Source: Streptomyces sp. CB02366 | GTDB lineage: Bacteria > Actinomycetota > Actinomycetes > Streptomycetales > Streptomycetaceae | Direction of reading: 5' to 3' | Assembly (NCBI RefSeq): GCF_001905905.1 | Contig: NZ_LIVT01000001.1 | Location: 1,037,952 to 1,101,951, forward strand | Length of the DNA: 64,000 nucleotides | Shown here: positions 53,986 to 63,686 of the stretch, piece after piece | How positions within the stretch are numbered: position 1 is the first letter of the stretch | How the letters are laid out: each line of letters opens with the position of its first letter | Notes under the pieces: model-generated | Told to the model about the DNA's origin: nothing | What the model saw: the letters and a program-made list of their open reading frames with translations, nothing else | Database searches by the model: none | Position numbers and translations under genes: made by a program

Positions 53986-54537
53986 CTAGGGGACGTCCGG
54001 CACGCCGGGCCCCCGGGGGAGGTCCGGCGCGGGGGTGCGGGCAGCCCATCGCCGCTCGCCGTCCTCCCACTCCCCGGTCGGCCGGAGCCCCGCCGCCTCC
54101 GCCACCGCCTCCGACGCCGCGTGGCCGGGGTGGATGTGGGCGACGAGTTCGCGGACGCCGCCGGCCGACGCCAGGTGCGCCGCGAGGCCCTTCGCCGCCT
54201 CGCGCGCGTAGCCCCGGCCCTGCCACGGCGTACCGATCACCCAGGCGATCTCGGCGCGGGGGCCCCGTACGGTCGCCTGGACGTACCCGGCGAGGGACCC
54301 GCCCCCACGGACCCGGAGCACCCAGTTCCACCACAGCTCCCGCCCGTCCGGCGGGCCGGCGCACTGCCGCTCGTAGCGGGAGCGCAGCGCGGCCGGGGCG
54401 GGCGGCTCGCCCCCGGTGAACCCGTACAGCGCGGGGTCCGCGAGGACGCCCGCCATCTCCTCGGCGTACGCCGGTTCGAGGGGGAGCGCGTCGAGGCGGG
54501 CGGTGGCGAAGGGCGGGGGCGCGGTGGTCATCGGCAC
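53986..54537 (-). CDS. GNAT-family N-acetyltransferase (RimJ-like)
   Basis: A 183-residue GNAT protein of the Acetyltransf_3 type: ATARLDALPLEPAYAEEMAGVLADPALYGFTGG, WNWVLRV, and VIGTPWQGRGYAREAAKGLAAHL with the acetyl-CoA pyrophosphate loop QGRGYA. Probable substrate is an amino group on a small molecule or a protein N-terminus; not predictable. Start may be ATG 54537 or ATG 54531. Confidence 0.85.
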   Translation of the reverse strand: MPMTTAPPPFATARLDALPLEPAYAEEMAGVLADPALYGFTGGEPPAPAALRSRYERQCAGPPDGRELWWNWVLRVRGGGSLAGYVQATVRGPRAEIAWVIGTPWQGRGYAREAAKGLAAHLASAGGVRELVAHIHPGHAASEAVAEAAGLRPTGEWEDGERRWAARTPAPDLPRGPGVPDVP

Positions 54538-54662
54538 GGTGCCCGACCCTATGTGCCCCGCGCCCGCCCCCGCCCTCCCTTTTTGCCTCTGTCTTCACGA
54601 GGTTCGGCCCCTCACCGGCTCACGCGACGCCCCTCCTCACCGGCCCGGGCACGGGAGCCCCC

Positions 54663-55517
54663 TCACCGGCTCAGGCGCTGGAAGCGGCGGACCGCCAGCG
54701 GCAGGAAGACCGCCGTGAGCGCCAGCGGCCACACCACCGCCATCAGCAGGGCGTGTTCCTCGACCCACGAACCGCCGCCCGCCACCGGGTTGCCGAACAG
54801 CTCGCGGGTGGCCGTCGCCGTCGAGGAGATCGGGTTCCAGGCGGCGAGGAAGCCGAGCCAGTCCGGCATCAGGGACGGGGAGACGAAGGTGCTGGAGATC
54901 ATCGTGACGGGGAAGGCGACCGCGTACAGCCCGCCGGCCGCCTCCGGGGTGGGGACCAGGAGGCCCAGCCAGACGCCCACCCAGATCAGGCTGAACCGCA
55001 GTAGCAGGAGCAGCCCGAACGCCCCGAGCGCGGCCGGGGCGCCGCCGTCCGCGCGCCAGCCGATCAGCAGCGCCGTCAGGGCGAGGATGGCCAGTTCACA
55101 GGCGGCCACCACCAGGTCGGCCGCCCCGCGCCCGGAGGCGAACGCGGAGGGGGCCATCGGCATGGACCGGAAGCGGTCGACGACGCCCTTGGACGCGTCG
55201 GTGACGACGGCGACGGCGGTGTTCATGAACCCCATCGCCATGGTCGTCGCGAACATGCCGGGCATCAGGAACTCCCGGTAGTCCCCGCCCCCGGGCACCT
55301 TCATCGCGCTGCCGAAGACGTATCCGTACAGCAGGAGGGAGAGGATCGGGAAGCCGAGCTGCCAGAGGATCGCGGCGGGGCGGCGCTGGTAGTGGGTGAG
55401 GGTGCGCCGGGTGATGTTCCAGCAGTCGGAGGCCGCCCAGTAGGCCGTGGTGCGGGCGCGGGCGCGGCTCGCGTGCCGGTCACCGGTCGCGGCGGGGTTC
55501 GTGCCGAGCGTGGTCAT
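54663..55517 (-). CDS. ABC-2 exporter permease (DrrB-like)
   Basis: A 284-residue membrane protein with six transmembrane segments, ABC2_membrane type, ending in [51 protein letters not shown] is the family's central conserved stretch. It overlaps the ATPase gene by ATGA and forms a DrrAB-type drug exporter with it. Confidence 0.88.
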   Translation of the reverse strand: MTTLGTNPAATGDRHASRARARTTAYWAASDCWNITRRTLTHYQRRPAAILWQLGFPILSLLLYGYVFGSAMKVPGGGDYREFLMPGMFATTMAMGFMNTAVAVVTDASKGVVDRFRSMPMAPSAFASGRGAADLVVAACELAILALTALLIGWRADGGAPAALGAFGLLLLLRFSLIWVGVWLGLLVPTPEAAGGLYAVAFPVTMISSTFVSPSLMPDWLGFLAAWNPISSTATATRELFGNPVAGGGSWVEEHALLMAVVWPLALTAVFLPLAVRRFQRLSR

Positions 55518-56593
55518 GCCGCCGCCTCCGGGGTGTCGTGGTCCTCGGTCACGTGGCCCTCGGTCTCGCGGCCCGCGTCCGGGTCGGTCGCGCCGTGTCC
55601 CGTCAGCCGCAGGAACACGTCGTCCAGGCTCGGCCGGCGCAGCCCGATGTCCTCCACCGCGATCCCGTCGTCCTGGAGGCGGCGGGCCACCTCGGTGAGC
55701 GCGGCGACCCGGTCGGCGACCTGGGCGTGCACCCGGCGGGCCGGGGCGTCGGTGACGACGGGTCCACCGGCGGCCACCCGGTCCACGGCCCCGGCCACCG
55801 CCGCGAGGTCGCCCGCCTCGGCGGCCACCACCTCGATCCGGTCGCCGCCGACGCGGTCCTTCAACGCGTCCGGGGTGTCGTCGGCGATGGCCCGCCCCCG
55901 GTCGATGACCGTGACGCGCGAGGCCAGCCGGTCCGCCTCGTCCAGGTACTGGGTGGTCAGCAGCACCGTCGTACCGCCCGCCACCAGCGCCCGTACCGCG
56001 TCCCAGACCTCGCCCCGGCTGCGCGGGTCGAGCCCGGTCGTCGGCTCGTCCAGGAAGAGCACGTCGGGGTCGAGGATCATCGAGGAGGCGAGGTCGAGCC
56101 GTCGCCGCATGCCGCCGCTGTACGCCGTGGCCTCCTCGTCGGCCGCCTCCTCCAGGCCGAACCGTTCCAGCAGTTCCCCGGCGCGCTGCCGGGCCCGCCG
56201 GTTGCCCAGGTGGAAGAGGCGGCCGAACATCTCCAGGTTCTGCCGCCCGGTGAGGCCCTCGTCGAGGGCCGCGTACTGGCCGGCGAGCCCGATCCGGCTC
56301 CGCACGCGGCGGGGTTCGCGCGCCACGTCGAGCCCGGCGACCTCCGCCCGGCCCCCGTCGTACCGCAGGAGGGTGGCGAGGACGCGCACGGCGGTGGTCT
56401 TCCCGGCTCCGTTCGGCCCGAGCAGGCCGTGGACGGCGCCGGGGCGGACGGCGAGGTCGAACCCGTCGAGCGCCCGCTTCTCCGTGCCGCCCTTCCCCCG
56501 GTACCGCTTCACGACGCCCTCGGCGAGCACCGCGTACTCGGGTGAGGGCCCCGGGCCCGCGGGGGGCGGGGGCGGCTTCTTGCGCGTGGACAT
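55514..56593 (-). CDS. ABC exporter ATP-binding protein (DrrA-like)
   Basis: A 359-residue ATPase of the daunorubicin-resistance type. Walker [13 protein letters not shown] (about 56-67), signature [13 protein letters not shown] (near 157-169), Walker [17 protein letters not shown] (near 178-193) and the DrrA-type C-terminal domain with [21 protein letters not shown]. It is divergent from the TetR gene, across the three GTAC operators, so it is probably repressed by it. Confidence 0.9.
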   Translation of the reverse strand: MSTRKKPPPPPAGPGPSPEYAVLAEGVVKRYRGKGGTEKRALDGFDLAVRPGAVHGLLGPNGAGKTTAVRVLATLLRYDGGRAEVAGLDVAREPRRVRSRIGLAGQYAALDEGLTGRQNLEMFGRLFHLGNRRARQRAGELLERFGLEEAADEEATAYSGGMRRRLDLASSMILDPDVLFLDEPTTGLDPRSRGEVWDAVRALVAGGTTVLLTTQYLDEADRLASRVTVIDRGRAIADDTPDALKDRVGGDRIEVVAAEAGDLAAVAGAVDRVAAGGPVVTDAPARRVHAQVADRVAALTEVARRLQDDGIAVEDIGLRRPSLDDVFLRLTGHGATDPDAGRETEGHVTEDHDTPEAAA

Positions 56594-56634
56594 GGCACAA
56601 CCTCCTGTTCTCCCGGACCGGCCGGACGCCGACC

Positions 56635-56691
56635 GAGTACACCGTACCCTTATTCGGGTACACCGTACTCTGATGCGAGTACGGTGTACCC
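56635..56691. promoter_or_regulatory. Three 21-bp-spaced GTAC-N3-GTAC operators between drrA-like and tetR genes
   Basis: GAGTACACCGTACCC (56635-56649), GGGTACACCGTACTC (56656-56670) and GAGTACGGTGTACCC (56677-56691) all contain GTAC-N3-GTAC and start 21 bp apart, two helical turns. The second and third are exact reverse complements. The last abuts the ATG at 56692. The arrangement suits cooperative TetR binding over both promoters. Confidence 0.75.
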
Positions 56692-57579
56692 ATGCCTGTT
56701 CGGGACCGTTACGCTGGTCTCATGGCGAAAGACGGAACGGCAGCGGCGGCGGACGGCACGGTCACCGGGAGCGGCGACACCGCGCGCAGCCTGGAGCTCC
56801 TGTGGGGCACCGGGGAGCGCCCGAGCCGCGGCCCCAAGCCCGGCCTCACGCTGGAGCGGATCGTCACCGCCGCCGTCGCCGTCGCGGACGCGGAGGGGCT
56901 GGCCGCCGTCTCCATGCGCCGCCTCTCCACCGAGCTGGGCACGGGCACGATGTCGCTCTACCGGTACGTCCCCGGCAAGGCGGAGCTGCTGGACCTGATG
57001 CTCGACCGCGTCCTGGGCGAACCGCTGCCCGCCGCGACGGAGGAACCCGCCGGAGGGGCGGGGGCCGTCCCCGCCGGGCCGTCCGGGGCCGACCCCGCCG
57101 ACTGGCGCACGGCGATCGACACCATGGCCCGGTCCTACCTGGACAACCTGCACCGCCACCCGTGGCTGCTGAAGATCAACCAGGCCCGTACGGTGCTCGG
57201 CCCCAGCGCCCTGCGAGGACTGGATCTGGCGCTCGCCGGCCTGCGGGGCATGGGGCTGCGCGACCCCGAACTGATCGGCGTGATCATCACGGTGAACAGC
57301 TTCGTGGAGGGGCTCGCCCGCTCCCGGGCGGACGCGGCGGAGGCGGTACGGCAGACCGGGTTGAGCGACGAGGAGTTCTGGGACCGCCAGCGCCCCTACC
57401 TGGAGCGGGCCATGCTCAGCGGCGCGTACCCCATGATGGCGAACATGGCGGAGGACACCTTCAGCGCCGAGTTCGACCACTTCGAGTTCGGACTGGGCCG
57501 GCTGATCGCGGGCTTCGAGGCGCTGGTCCGGGAGCGGACCGCCGAACGGACCGCGGAAGAGGCGGCGGCCCGGACATGA
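56692..57579 (+). CDS. TetR-family regulator of the divergent exporter
   Basis: A ~295-residue TetR protein ([53 protein letters not shown] near 62-112; TetR_C_1-like ligand domain). This size and the [11 protein letters not shown] lead-in are common among drug-exporter repressors in Streptomyces. The start is ambiguous: ATG 56692 directly follows the third operator, while ATG 56722 (MAKDGT) leaves a 5' region; both are in frame. Confidence 0.85.
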   Translation: MPVRDRYAGLMAKDGTAAAADGTVTGSGDTARSLELLWGTGERPSRGPKPGLTLERIVTAAVAVADAEGLAAVSMRRLSTELGTGTMSLYRYVPGKAELLDLMLDRVLGEPLPAATEEPAGGAGAVPAGPSGADPADWRTAIDTMARSYLDNLHRHPWLLKINQARTVLGPSALRGLDLALAGLRGMGLRDPELIGVIITVNSFVEGLARSRADAAEAVRQTGLSDEEFWDRQRPYLERAMLSGAYPMMANMAEDTFSAEFDHFEFGLGRLIAGFEALVRERTAERTAEEAAART

Positions 57580-57610
57580 CAGCGCGCCCGGCGCGTGCCC
57601 CAATGGAGGT

Positions 57611-58012
57611 ATGGACGCCAGCCGGGAGCTCGCTCCTTTCGTCAAGCAGTACGCCGTCCTGCTGAGCACCCACCGCCAGGACGGGACTTCCGTCGGCACC
57701 CCGGTCAACATCGCCGTGGAGGGCGATCACGCGTTCATCCGCACGTTCTCGTCCGCCTGGAAGGTCGAGCGGATGCGCAACCACCCGCGCGTGGAGATCG
57801 CCCCCTGCACGGTCCGGGGCAGACCCACCGGGCCGCAGATCAGGGCGCACGCGCGGCTGCTGCGGCCGGGCACGAAGGAGAACACGCACGCGGCGCGGAT
57901 GATGTCGCGCAAGTACCCGATCGTGCAGGGTGTCCTGGTCCCGCTCGCCCACCGCCTGAAACGGGACCGGACGCTGCACTACGAGGTGTGGCCGGTGACG
58001 GACGAGGACTGA
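57611..58012 (+). CDS. PPOX-class F420-dependent oxidoreductase-like protein
   Basis: A 133-residue split-barrel protein of the PPOX class: QYAVLLSTHRQDGTSVGTPVNIAVEGDHAFIRTFSSAWKVERMRNHPRVEIAPC, the cofactor-binding core of F420-type or flavin-binding proteins. Role unknown. GGAGG sits unusually close to the ATG. Confidence 0.82.
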   Translation: MDASRELAPFVKQYAVLLSTHRQDGTSVGTPVNIAVEGDHAFIRTFSSAWKVERMRNHPRVEIAPCTVRGRPTGPQIRAHARLLRPGTKENTHAARMMSRKYPIVQGVLVPLAHRLKRDRTLHYEVWPVTDED

Positions 58013-58024
58013 GGGACCCGTCTC

Positions 58025-59068
58025 CTACCCCCGCTTCCGCTTCCCCCGGAGCGCGAACCACAGGACGCCCGCCCCGACGACGACCGCCGCACCGAGCCCG
58101 GCGCTCCCCTTGCCCTCGCCCGCGCCGTCGCCCTCGTCCTCCCCCGCCTCTCCGGCGGCGCCGCCGGACCCCGAGGGCTTCCCCTGCTCCCGGCCGCCGC
58201 CCCCGGGACCGCCGCCCTCCACCTCCACCCGCACGACCTCGCTGCGCTCGCCCTCCGAGCCGAACATGAGGGCCGAGCCGTCCGCCGTGTACGTCACCGA
58301 CTCCGCCTGCCGCTGGAACGGGGCGGCGACCGACCGGTCCTCGCCGAGGCGGCCGTCCTCGAAGGCGTACTCGCGGGCGCTGAAGTACGAGCGCAGCACC
58401 AGGCGCTTCCCGTCCGGCGAGAAGGCCCCGTCGGTGACCCAGGGCACCTCGCCCACCCGCCGGAAGGTGTTCACGGACCCGGCGTCGAGCTTGGCGGGGC
58501 CCTCGTAGAGGCCCCCGCCGTCCTCGTTCTTGGAGGCGATGTAGACGCGGCCGGTCTTCGGGTGGACCATCAGCGCCTCGGCGTTGCGGGCCCCGTCGGC
58601 GTACTTCACGTCGTACTGGACGGCGGTGACGGTCGTGTCGCGCAGGACCTTCGGCTCGGGGAAACGGTAGATCCACACGTGGTCCCAGCTGCCGTCGAGG
58701 TTGTCGCCGACGTCACCGACGTAGAGGTCGCCGTCCGGCCCGAGGGAGACGGCTTCGACGTCCCTCGGCTCCCCCACGCCCCGCAGGGTGACGGTGGCGA
58801 CGGTCCTGCCGGTGCGGGAGTCGACGGCGAAGACGTAGGGGCCGTCGTCGCTGTCGTTGTGCGTCCAGTAGACGCCGGGGTGCGCCCGGCTGGCGGCGAG
58901 GCCGCTGGACTCGGTGATGCGGGGGTCCTCGATCGTGAAGTCGCGGTCCGGCCGCCCCTCGTCGGCCGCGGCCGGACCGGCCCCGGCGAACAGCGGCAGG
59001 GCGACGGCGAGAGCGGCGGCGAGGACGGCGGCGGCGCGGCCCCCCGGGCCGGTCGGATACGAGCGCAT
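58025..59068 (-). CDS. Secreted beta-propeller-like protein with C-terminal membrane anchor
   Basis: A ~347-residue protein. An N-terminal signal (GGRAAAVLAAALAVALPLFAGAGPAAADE) is followed by a repetitive domain with ESSGLAASRAHPGVYWTHNDSDDGPYVFAVD and DVEAVSLGPDGDLYVGDVGDN, typical of esterase-like/WD40-type secreted proteins. A Gly/Glu-rich linker and a C-terminal hydrophobic helix with GKRKRG end it, so it is anchored to the membrane outside. ATG 59068 is the likely start. Confidence 0.8.
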   Translation of the reverse strand: MRSYPTGPGGRAAAVLAAALAVALPLFAGAGPAAADEGRPDRDFTIEDPRITESSGLAASRAHPGVYWTHNDSDDGPYVFAVDSRTGRTVATVTLRGVGEPRDVEAVSLGPDGDLYVGDVGDNLDGSWDHVWIYRFPEPKVLRDTTVTAVQYDVKYADGARNAEALMVHPKTGRVYIASKNEDGGGLYEGPAKLDAGSVNTFRRVGEVPWVTDGAFSPDGKRLVLRSYFSAREYAFEDGRLGEDRSVAAPFQRQAESVTYTADGSALMFGSEGERSEVVRVEVEGGGPGGGGREQGKPSGSGGAAGEAGEDEGDGAGEGKGSAGLGAAVVVGAGVLWFALRGKRKRG

Positions 59069-59126
59069 GACCCCAGTGTCCATCGTCACGTCGCAGGCCG
59101 GAGAGGTGATCGGAGATGATGACGGC

Positions 59127-59867
59127 ATGCGTTTTCTTCCGGTCGGCGATTCCATGACCATCGGCGCCGCCGGCGACTACACCTGGCGCTACCGGCTGTG
59201 GCAGCACCTGGAGGCGCACCCCGGCCTCCCGTACGAGATCGTCGGCCCGCGCACGACGCTGTACGACAAGGAGGCGGACGCCCCGCTCTCCCACGCCTAC
59301 GCCGACCCGTCCTTCCCGCCCGCCGCACGCCGGCACCTGGCCGGCTGGGGCGAGGGCTGGCTGCACATGGCCCCGGTCATCGCGGACGCGGTGCGCGAGG
59401 CGGAGGCGGACGTGCTGCTGGTCTCGCTCGGCCTGATCGACCTCGGGTTCTACACGGACGCCGAGCAGACGGCGGCCAACGCCCGCGCGTTCATCACGGC
59501 GGCCCGCACGGCGAACCCGCGCGTGCGGATGGTGCTGCTCCCGGTGATACCGAACGTCCGGGCCGAGACGGACGCCCCCTTCGCCGCCTCCTGCGCCCGC
59601 TTCAACGAGCTGCTGGCCAAGGCCGTGGCGGACCTCGGCACCCCGTCCTCACCGATCCTGACGGCCTCGCACCCCCCGGCGTACGACCTCCGCACGGACA
59701 CCTACGACGGCACGCACCCGGGCCCCACGGGCGAACACAGACTGGCCGCCGCCTTCGCCGACGCGATGCACCAGGCATGGGGCCTGGGCGGCCCGTACAC
59801 GATGTCCTCCACAGCCTCGGCGGCGCTCCCGGCCCCGGCCACGGAGGCCCAGCCGCTGCCTGCCTGA
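59127..59867 (+). CDS. SGNH-hydrolase-fold esterase/lipase-like protein
   Basis: A 246-residue SGNH/GDSL hydrolase. Block I FLPVGDSMTIG carries the catalytic Ser; block III LGLIDLGF stands at the Asn position, which reads Ile-Asp here and not GxND; block V DGTHPGPTGEHRLA carries the Asp-x-x-His pair. The oxyanion Asn replacement is unusual. No signal peptide is seen, so it is probably cytoplasmic. Confidence 0.78.
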   Translation: MRFLPVGDSMTIGAAGDYTWRYRLWQHLEAHPGLPYEIVGPRTTLYDKEADAPLSHAYADPSFPPAARRHLAGWGEGWLHMAPVIADAVREAEADVLLVSLGLIDLGFYTDAEQTAANARAFITAARTANPRVRMVLLPVIPNVRAETDAPFAASCARFNELLAKAVADLGTPSSPILTASHPPAYDLRTDTYDGTHPGPTGEHRLAAAFADAMHQAWGLGGPYTMSSTASAALPAPATEAQPLPA

Positions 59868-59998
59868 CCCGGGCGGCGCGGCGTCAGCCCGACGCCCGCT
59901 CGATGGCGTCGAAGATGTCGGCGTCGGTATCAGGCAGTCCCGGTGCCCCTTCGGCCCTCATGCGTGCGCACGCAGAGCCGGGAGCCTCCTGACCGGTG

Positions 59999-60646
59999 TC
60001 ACTCGCCCCCGCTCCGCGGCGTCCCCAGCATCGTCAGGGCCAGTTCCGTCAGTTCGCCCGAGACCTCGCCGGGGCGGGCGCGGCGGCTGCGGCGGGTGTG
60101 GTGGGCCATCAGTTCGTGGACCGTGCCGACCATCACCATCACGTCGACCCGGTGGTCCCGGTCCTCCGCCTCGCCGCGTTCCACCGCGCGTTCGGCCTCG
60201 CCGGTCAGGAACTCCGTCCACAGCGCCCGCCAGAGCTTGCAGTGCTCGTCCACCACGGCGCTGACGCCCAGCACTTCGACGAACGTCACACGGGCCTCGC
60301 GCGGGTCGGCGGTGACGGCCTCCACGTACGCGTCGAAGAGCCGCCGGACCCGCTCCGCGATCGAACAGTCCTCGATGCCCTCGGTCAGCAGGGCGCGCTC
60401 CATCGCCCTCAACCCGGCCGTGGTGACCCGGTTGTGGAGGGCGATGAGCAGGCCCTCCCGAGAGCCGTACTCCTGGCGCAGCACCTCGACCGGCACGCGG
60501 GCCGCCTCGCAGACATCATGCTCGGCGGTCGCCCGGTAGCCGTTGATGCCGTACAACTCTCTGGCTGCTTCGAGGAGTTGTTCCCGCGCCTGCGTACGCG
60601 CGGTATCCCCGGGCCCGGTCCGCTGAACCGTCCAGCTGTCCGCCAC
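59999..60646 (-). CDS. TetR-family regulator
   Basis: A 215-residue TetR protein with a helix-turn-helix at residues 20-65 (REQLLEAARELYGINGYRATAEHDVCEAARVPVEVLRQEYGSREGLL) and a ligand domain. GTG 60646 follows AAGGAGG at good spacing; the frame extends further upstream to 60817 without family sequence. It is divergent from the membrane protein gene, with a perfect palindrome between them. Confidence 0.82.
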   Translation of the reverse strand: MADSWTVQRTGPGDTARTQAREQLLEAARELYGINGYRATAEHDVCEAARVPVEVLRQEYGSREGLLIALHNRVTTAGLRAMERALLTEGIEDCSIAERVRRLFDAYVEAVTADPREARVTFVEVLGVSAVVDEHCKLWRALWTEFLTGEAERAVERGEAEDRDHRVDVMVMVGTVHELMAHHTRRSRRARPGEVSGELTELALTMLGTPRSGGE

Positions 60647-60891
60647 CGGTCCTCCTTGAGCGCAAGCTGCGGGAGAGGGGCCTGAGCGCCTCTGCACGAA
60701 CCGCGGGCCCATTGTGCTCGCCCCCGCGAGGTCCGGACGGCCTCGCCACACCCATACGGGGGAATACCCGCACGCGGAAACGCTTCTTCTTGCCGCGCGC
60801 CGGACGCACCCGCACACCCGTCCTAACCGGCCGCCTCCGCCCCCTCACCAGTCGCCCGCACACCCGTCCCCACCGCGGCGCCGACCCCGCG

Positions 60892-60905
60892 TTGAACGCG
60901 TTCAA
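60892..60905. promoter_or_regulatory. Perfect 14-bp palindrome TTGAACGCGTTCAA
   Basis: This palindrome includes TTGAAC, a possible -35 for the rightward membrane protein gene, with CACGAT 18 bp downstream as a weak -10. It is a candidate site for the neighbouring TetR. Confidence 0.45.
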
Positions 60906-60983
60906 ACAGCTCTGCCACGATGTCCGTAGCTGCCGCCCGCCCGGCGTGCCGCGTACATCCACGTGCGCGAGGGGGAACGAACG

Positions 60984-61880
60984 ATGAAGAAGAAGCGCCT
61001 CTGGGGCCTGTCCCTGCTGCTCTCGATCCTGGTACTGCTCCTGGAAGCGGTGATCGCGCTCGTCGTGAGCGTCTGCTACGGGTTCACCCAGGAGTCCCCG
61101 AACGACGGGGGCGGATCGTCAGCGCTGCTCATCCTGGCCCTGCCCGTGATCCTCGTGTTCGCCACCCTGGCCGCCGGCCTGCTCTCCGTGGCCTTCGTCC
61201 TCCCCACCGCCTGGCTGAGCGAGGTGCTGGGGCGCCGGTTCGGCGGGCGGGAGGCGTGGTGGTGGACGCCGCCGGTGGCGGGGGCCGTCTCGCTCGCGGT
61301 CGTGGGCCTCGTCGTCGCCCGGGCAGGCGGCTCGGGGGCGACCGCCTTCGCGGTGGGGTGGGTGCTGACGACGGCCGCGCTCACCGTGCCGGCGCTGCTC
61401 TGGCGGTCGCGCCGGGAGCGGGTGTTCGGGCCGGTGATCCTCTGGGGAGTGGTCGCCGTCGTCCTCACCACCGTGCTCGGCGGCGTCGGCTTCTGGACGG
61501 GGCTGATCCAGCAGTACCACCCCCCTGCGCTCACCTCGGCGGACGTCGTCGGGCGCTGGAGCGACGGGGACGGCGGGACCGTCACCTTCACGGCGGACGG
61601 CCGGGTCGCCGCCGTGAACCTCGACGACGACCTCGACCGCTTCGACGGCGCCGGCGGGGCGGAGACGGAGGACGGGGGCGGCGACCGCTGCACGGGGCGG
61701 GGGACCTGGGCGTACGAGCCCGGCGGGGGCCGGTGGTCGCAGACGGTGGACGTCACGGTCGCCTCGTGCACGTTCGGCCAGTGGAACGTGGGAGGCACGG
61801 AGAGCCGGCCCACCCTCTACCAGTACATCGGGGATCCGGACTCCTGGGACCTGTACGAGCTGACGAAGGCGAACGGCTAG
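60984..61880 (+). CDS. Membrane protein of unknown function
   Basis: A 298-residue protein with five or six transmembrane segments in the first ~180 residues, followed by a soluble ~115-residue domain (SADVVGRWSDGDGGTVTFTADGRVAAVNLDDDLD ... GRGTWAYEPG) with a lipocalin-like or small beta-barrel pattern and two cysteines that may form a disulfide. Not recognised further. GAGGGGG lies before ATG 60984. Its stop codon overlaps the left end of the MITE-like element. Confidence 0.7.
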   Translation: MKKKRLWGLSLLLSILVLLLEAVIALVVSVCYGFTQESPNDGGGSSALLILALPVILVFATLAAGLLSVAFVLPTAWLSEVLGRRFGGREAWWWTPPVAGAVSLAVVGLVVARAGGSGATAFAVGWVLTTAALTVPALLWRSRRERVFGPVILWGVVAVVLTTVLGGVGFWTGLIQQYHPPALTSADVVGRWSDGDGGTVTFTADGRVAAVNLDDDLDRFDGAGGAETEDGGGDRCTGRGTWAYEPGGGRWSQTVDVTVASCTFGQWNVGGTESRPTLYQYIGDPDSWDLYELTKANG

Positions 61881-62054
61881 GGCGTGTTTCGAAAGTAGCG
61901 CCGTCCGCCCGGAGGGCGGGCTCGGCGGCGTCCGGTGCGTGCGATCGCAAGGCGGAGGGCCGCCCCGATACCGGTTGTATCGGGGTGGTCCCGACAACGC
62001 GGCGAGCGTGCGTGCCGGGCGTCGCCGAACAGGCGGGACTTTCGAAACACGCCC
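61880..62054. mobile_element. 175-bp MITE-like element with 17-bp perfect terminal inverted repeats
   Basis: Ends GGGCGTGTTTCGAAAGT (61880-61896) and its exact complement at 62038-62054 enclose 141 bp without a gene, including the hairpin CCCCGATAC-N5-GTATCGGGG. It is flanked by CTAG on the left and CTAA on the right, a near target duplication of the YTAR type used by IS5-related elements. Both flanking genes end exactly at its borders. The arms match the hairpin after citrate synthase. Confidence 0.7.
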
Positions 62055-62782
62055 TAAGGGCGTGGGCCGGTGTCGGACCAGTCGTCGGAGGGGCCGAGGT
62101 GTTCCCGGAGCGCGCGTCGGCCGGTGTCGGTGAGGGCGACGGCGCGGCCGGTGCCGACCCGGGTGATCCAGCCGGAGTCGAAGGCGTGACGGCACACGGC
62201 GGAGCCGACGGCCCCGGCCAGGTGCGGGCGGCGCTCCGTCCAGTCCAGGCAGGAGCGGACGGGCGGACGCCGTTTGTCGGGCGGGAGGGGGATACCGAGC
62301 CGGTGCAGCCAGGCGGTCCCGTCGCCGGTGAGCGTCAGCCCGTGTTCCCAGTCCAGCAGCCCCCGATGGGTCATGGCCGTGGTGATCGCGACCCCGAGGG
62401 CGCCGGCGAGGTGGTCGTAGCACGTGCGGGCGCGTGCCAGCGCCCGGCTGCGGTTGACGGCCGGCAGCGAGGGGGCCGGGGCAGCGCGTCGAGGCGCCAT
62501 CGACGCGAGGTTCTCGATCAGTTCCGCCGTGGCGGGGTCGGCCAGGCGGACGTAGCGATGACGGCCCTGACGCTCCTGTGCCAGCAATCCTCCGGCGACC
62601 AGGAGGTTCAGGTGCTCGGTCGCGGTCGAGGCGGCCACCCCGGCATGGCGGGCCAGCTCGCTCGCGGTCCACGCCCGGCCGTCCAGCAGCGCGAGGCAGA
62701 ACCCCGCGCGGGTGCCGTCGGCCAGAAGACCGGCCAGGGCGGCCAGGTCCGGGCCCTCGGAATGCGTGTCACGGCTGTTCAT
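62054..62782 (-). CDS. ArsR-family winged-helix regulator
   Basis: A 242-residue protein with an ArsR-type helix-turn-helix in the first ~100 residues (LAALAGLLADGTRAGFCLALLDGRAWTASELARHAGVAASTATEHLNLLVAGGLLAQERQGRHRYVRLA). The C-terminal ~140 residues hold a ligand-sensing domain with four cysteines. Divergent from the flavin-reductase-like gene, which it likely controls. Its stop overlaps the element's right end. Confidence 0.85.
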   Translation of the reverse strand: MNSRDTHSEGPDLAALAGLLADGTRAGFCLALLDGRAWTASELARHAGVAASTATEHLNLLVAGGLLAQERQGRHRYVRLADPATAELIENLASMAPRRAAPAPSLPAVNRSRALARARTCYDHLAGALGVAITTAMTHRGLLDWEHGLTLTGDGTAWLHRLGIPLPPDKRRPPVRSCLDWTERRPHLAGAVGSAVCRHAFDSGWITRVGTGRAVALTDTGRRALREHLGPSDDWSDTGPRP

Positions 62783-62850
62783 CGCCGTCCATCATCCACC
62801 AGGGATCCTTCGGTGCGCGCCGAAGCGTCCGCACCCTACCTTCGAGCCCC

Positions 62851-63495
62851 ATGAACACCTTGACGCCGGGCAGCGCGCCCACCGCCACCTCGGCGGACCA
62901 CGTGACCATCACGCCGAGCATCCTGTACTTCGGAACACCGGTCGTGCTGCTCTCCACGGAGAACGAGGACGGTTCCGCCAACCTTGCGCCGATGTCCTCG
63001 GCCTGGGCATTGGGACAGGCGATCGTGTTGGGCGTGGGGGTCGAGGGGCAGACCGCGCACAATCTCCGCAGCCGGCCCGAGCTGGTGATCAACCTGCCCG
63101 CGCCGGCCCAGTGGCCGGCGGTGGAACGGCTCGCGCCGCTCACCGGGCGCTCTCCCGTGCCCGTGGCCAAACAGGGCGGCTTCCGCTTCGAACGGGACAA
63201 GTTCGCGGCGGCCGGGCTGCGGCCCGAGCCCTCCGAGCTGGTCCGGCCGCCCCGGGTCGCCGCATGCCCCTTGCAACTGGAGGCCCGTGCCGCCCGGGTC
63301 CAGCCCGACGTCACCGGCATGTTCCTCATCGTCGAAGCCCAGGTGCTCAAGGTCCACGCCGATCCGCGCATCGTCGTCCCCGGCTCCCAGCACGTCGACC
63401 CGGCCAGGTGGAGCCCCCTGATCTACAACTTCCGGCACTACTACGGACTCGGCCCCGAGCTCGGCCACAGCTTCCGTTCCCGGACACCCCGCTGA
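62851..63495 (+). CDS. Flavin-reductase-domain (FMN-binding split barrel) protein
   Basis: A 214-residue protein of the Flavin_Reduct type: TPSILYFGTPVVLLSTENEDGSANLAPMSSAWALGQAIVLGV is the FMN-binding core. Such proteins reduce flavins or act directly on substrates. Divergent from the ArsR gene across a 68-bp gap. Confidence 0.83.
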   Translation: MNTLTPGSAPTATSADHVTITPSILYFGTPVVLLSTENEDGSANLAPMSSAWALGQAIVLGVGVEGQTAHNLRSRPELVINLPAPAQWPAVERLAPLTGRSPVPVAKQGGFRFERDKFAAAGLRPEPSELVRPPRVAACPLQLEARAARVQPDVTGMFLIVEAQVLKVHADPRIVVPGSQHVDPARWSPLIYNFRHYYGLGPELGHSFRSRTPR

Positions 63496-63686
63496 AACCG
63501 TCTCCGGCCGATCGGCCGATCGGCCGGACCGCCGAGCGACCGGGCCGCCGTGCTCCTCGGCTTCTTCGCCGTGGCCGTGTACCGCGGCAGCTTTTCACGA
63601 ACCGGCCGCCCCCTCCCGACGCTCGTCGCCCACACCCTTCAGCGGTCGTCGCCCCCACCTCTCCGTGGTCGACGCGCCCGCGCCTC

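Noticed and set aside
59884..59961. 25-codon leftward ORF with an acidic C-terminus
   Set aside because: An AGGAGG lies about 24 bases upstream, too far, and nothing else supports translation.
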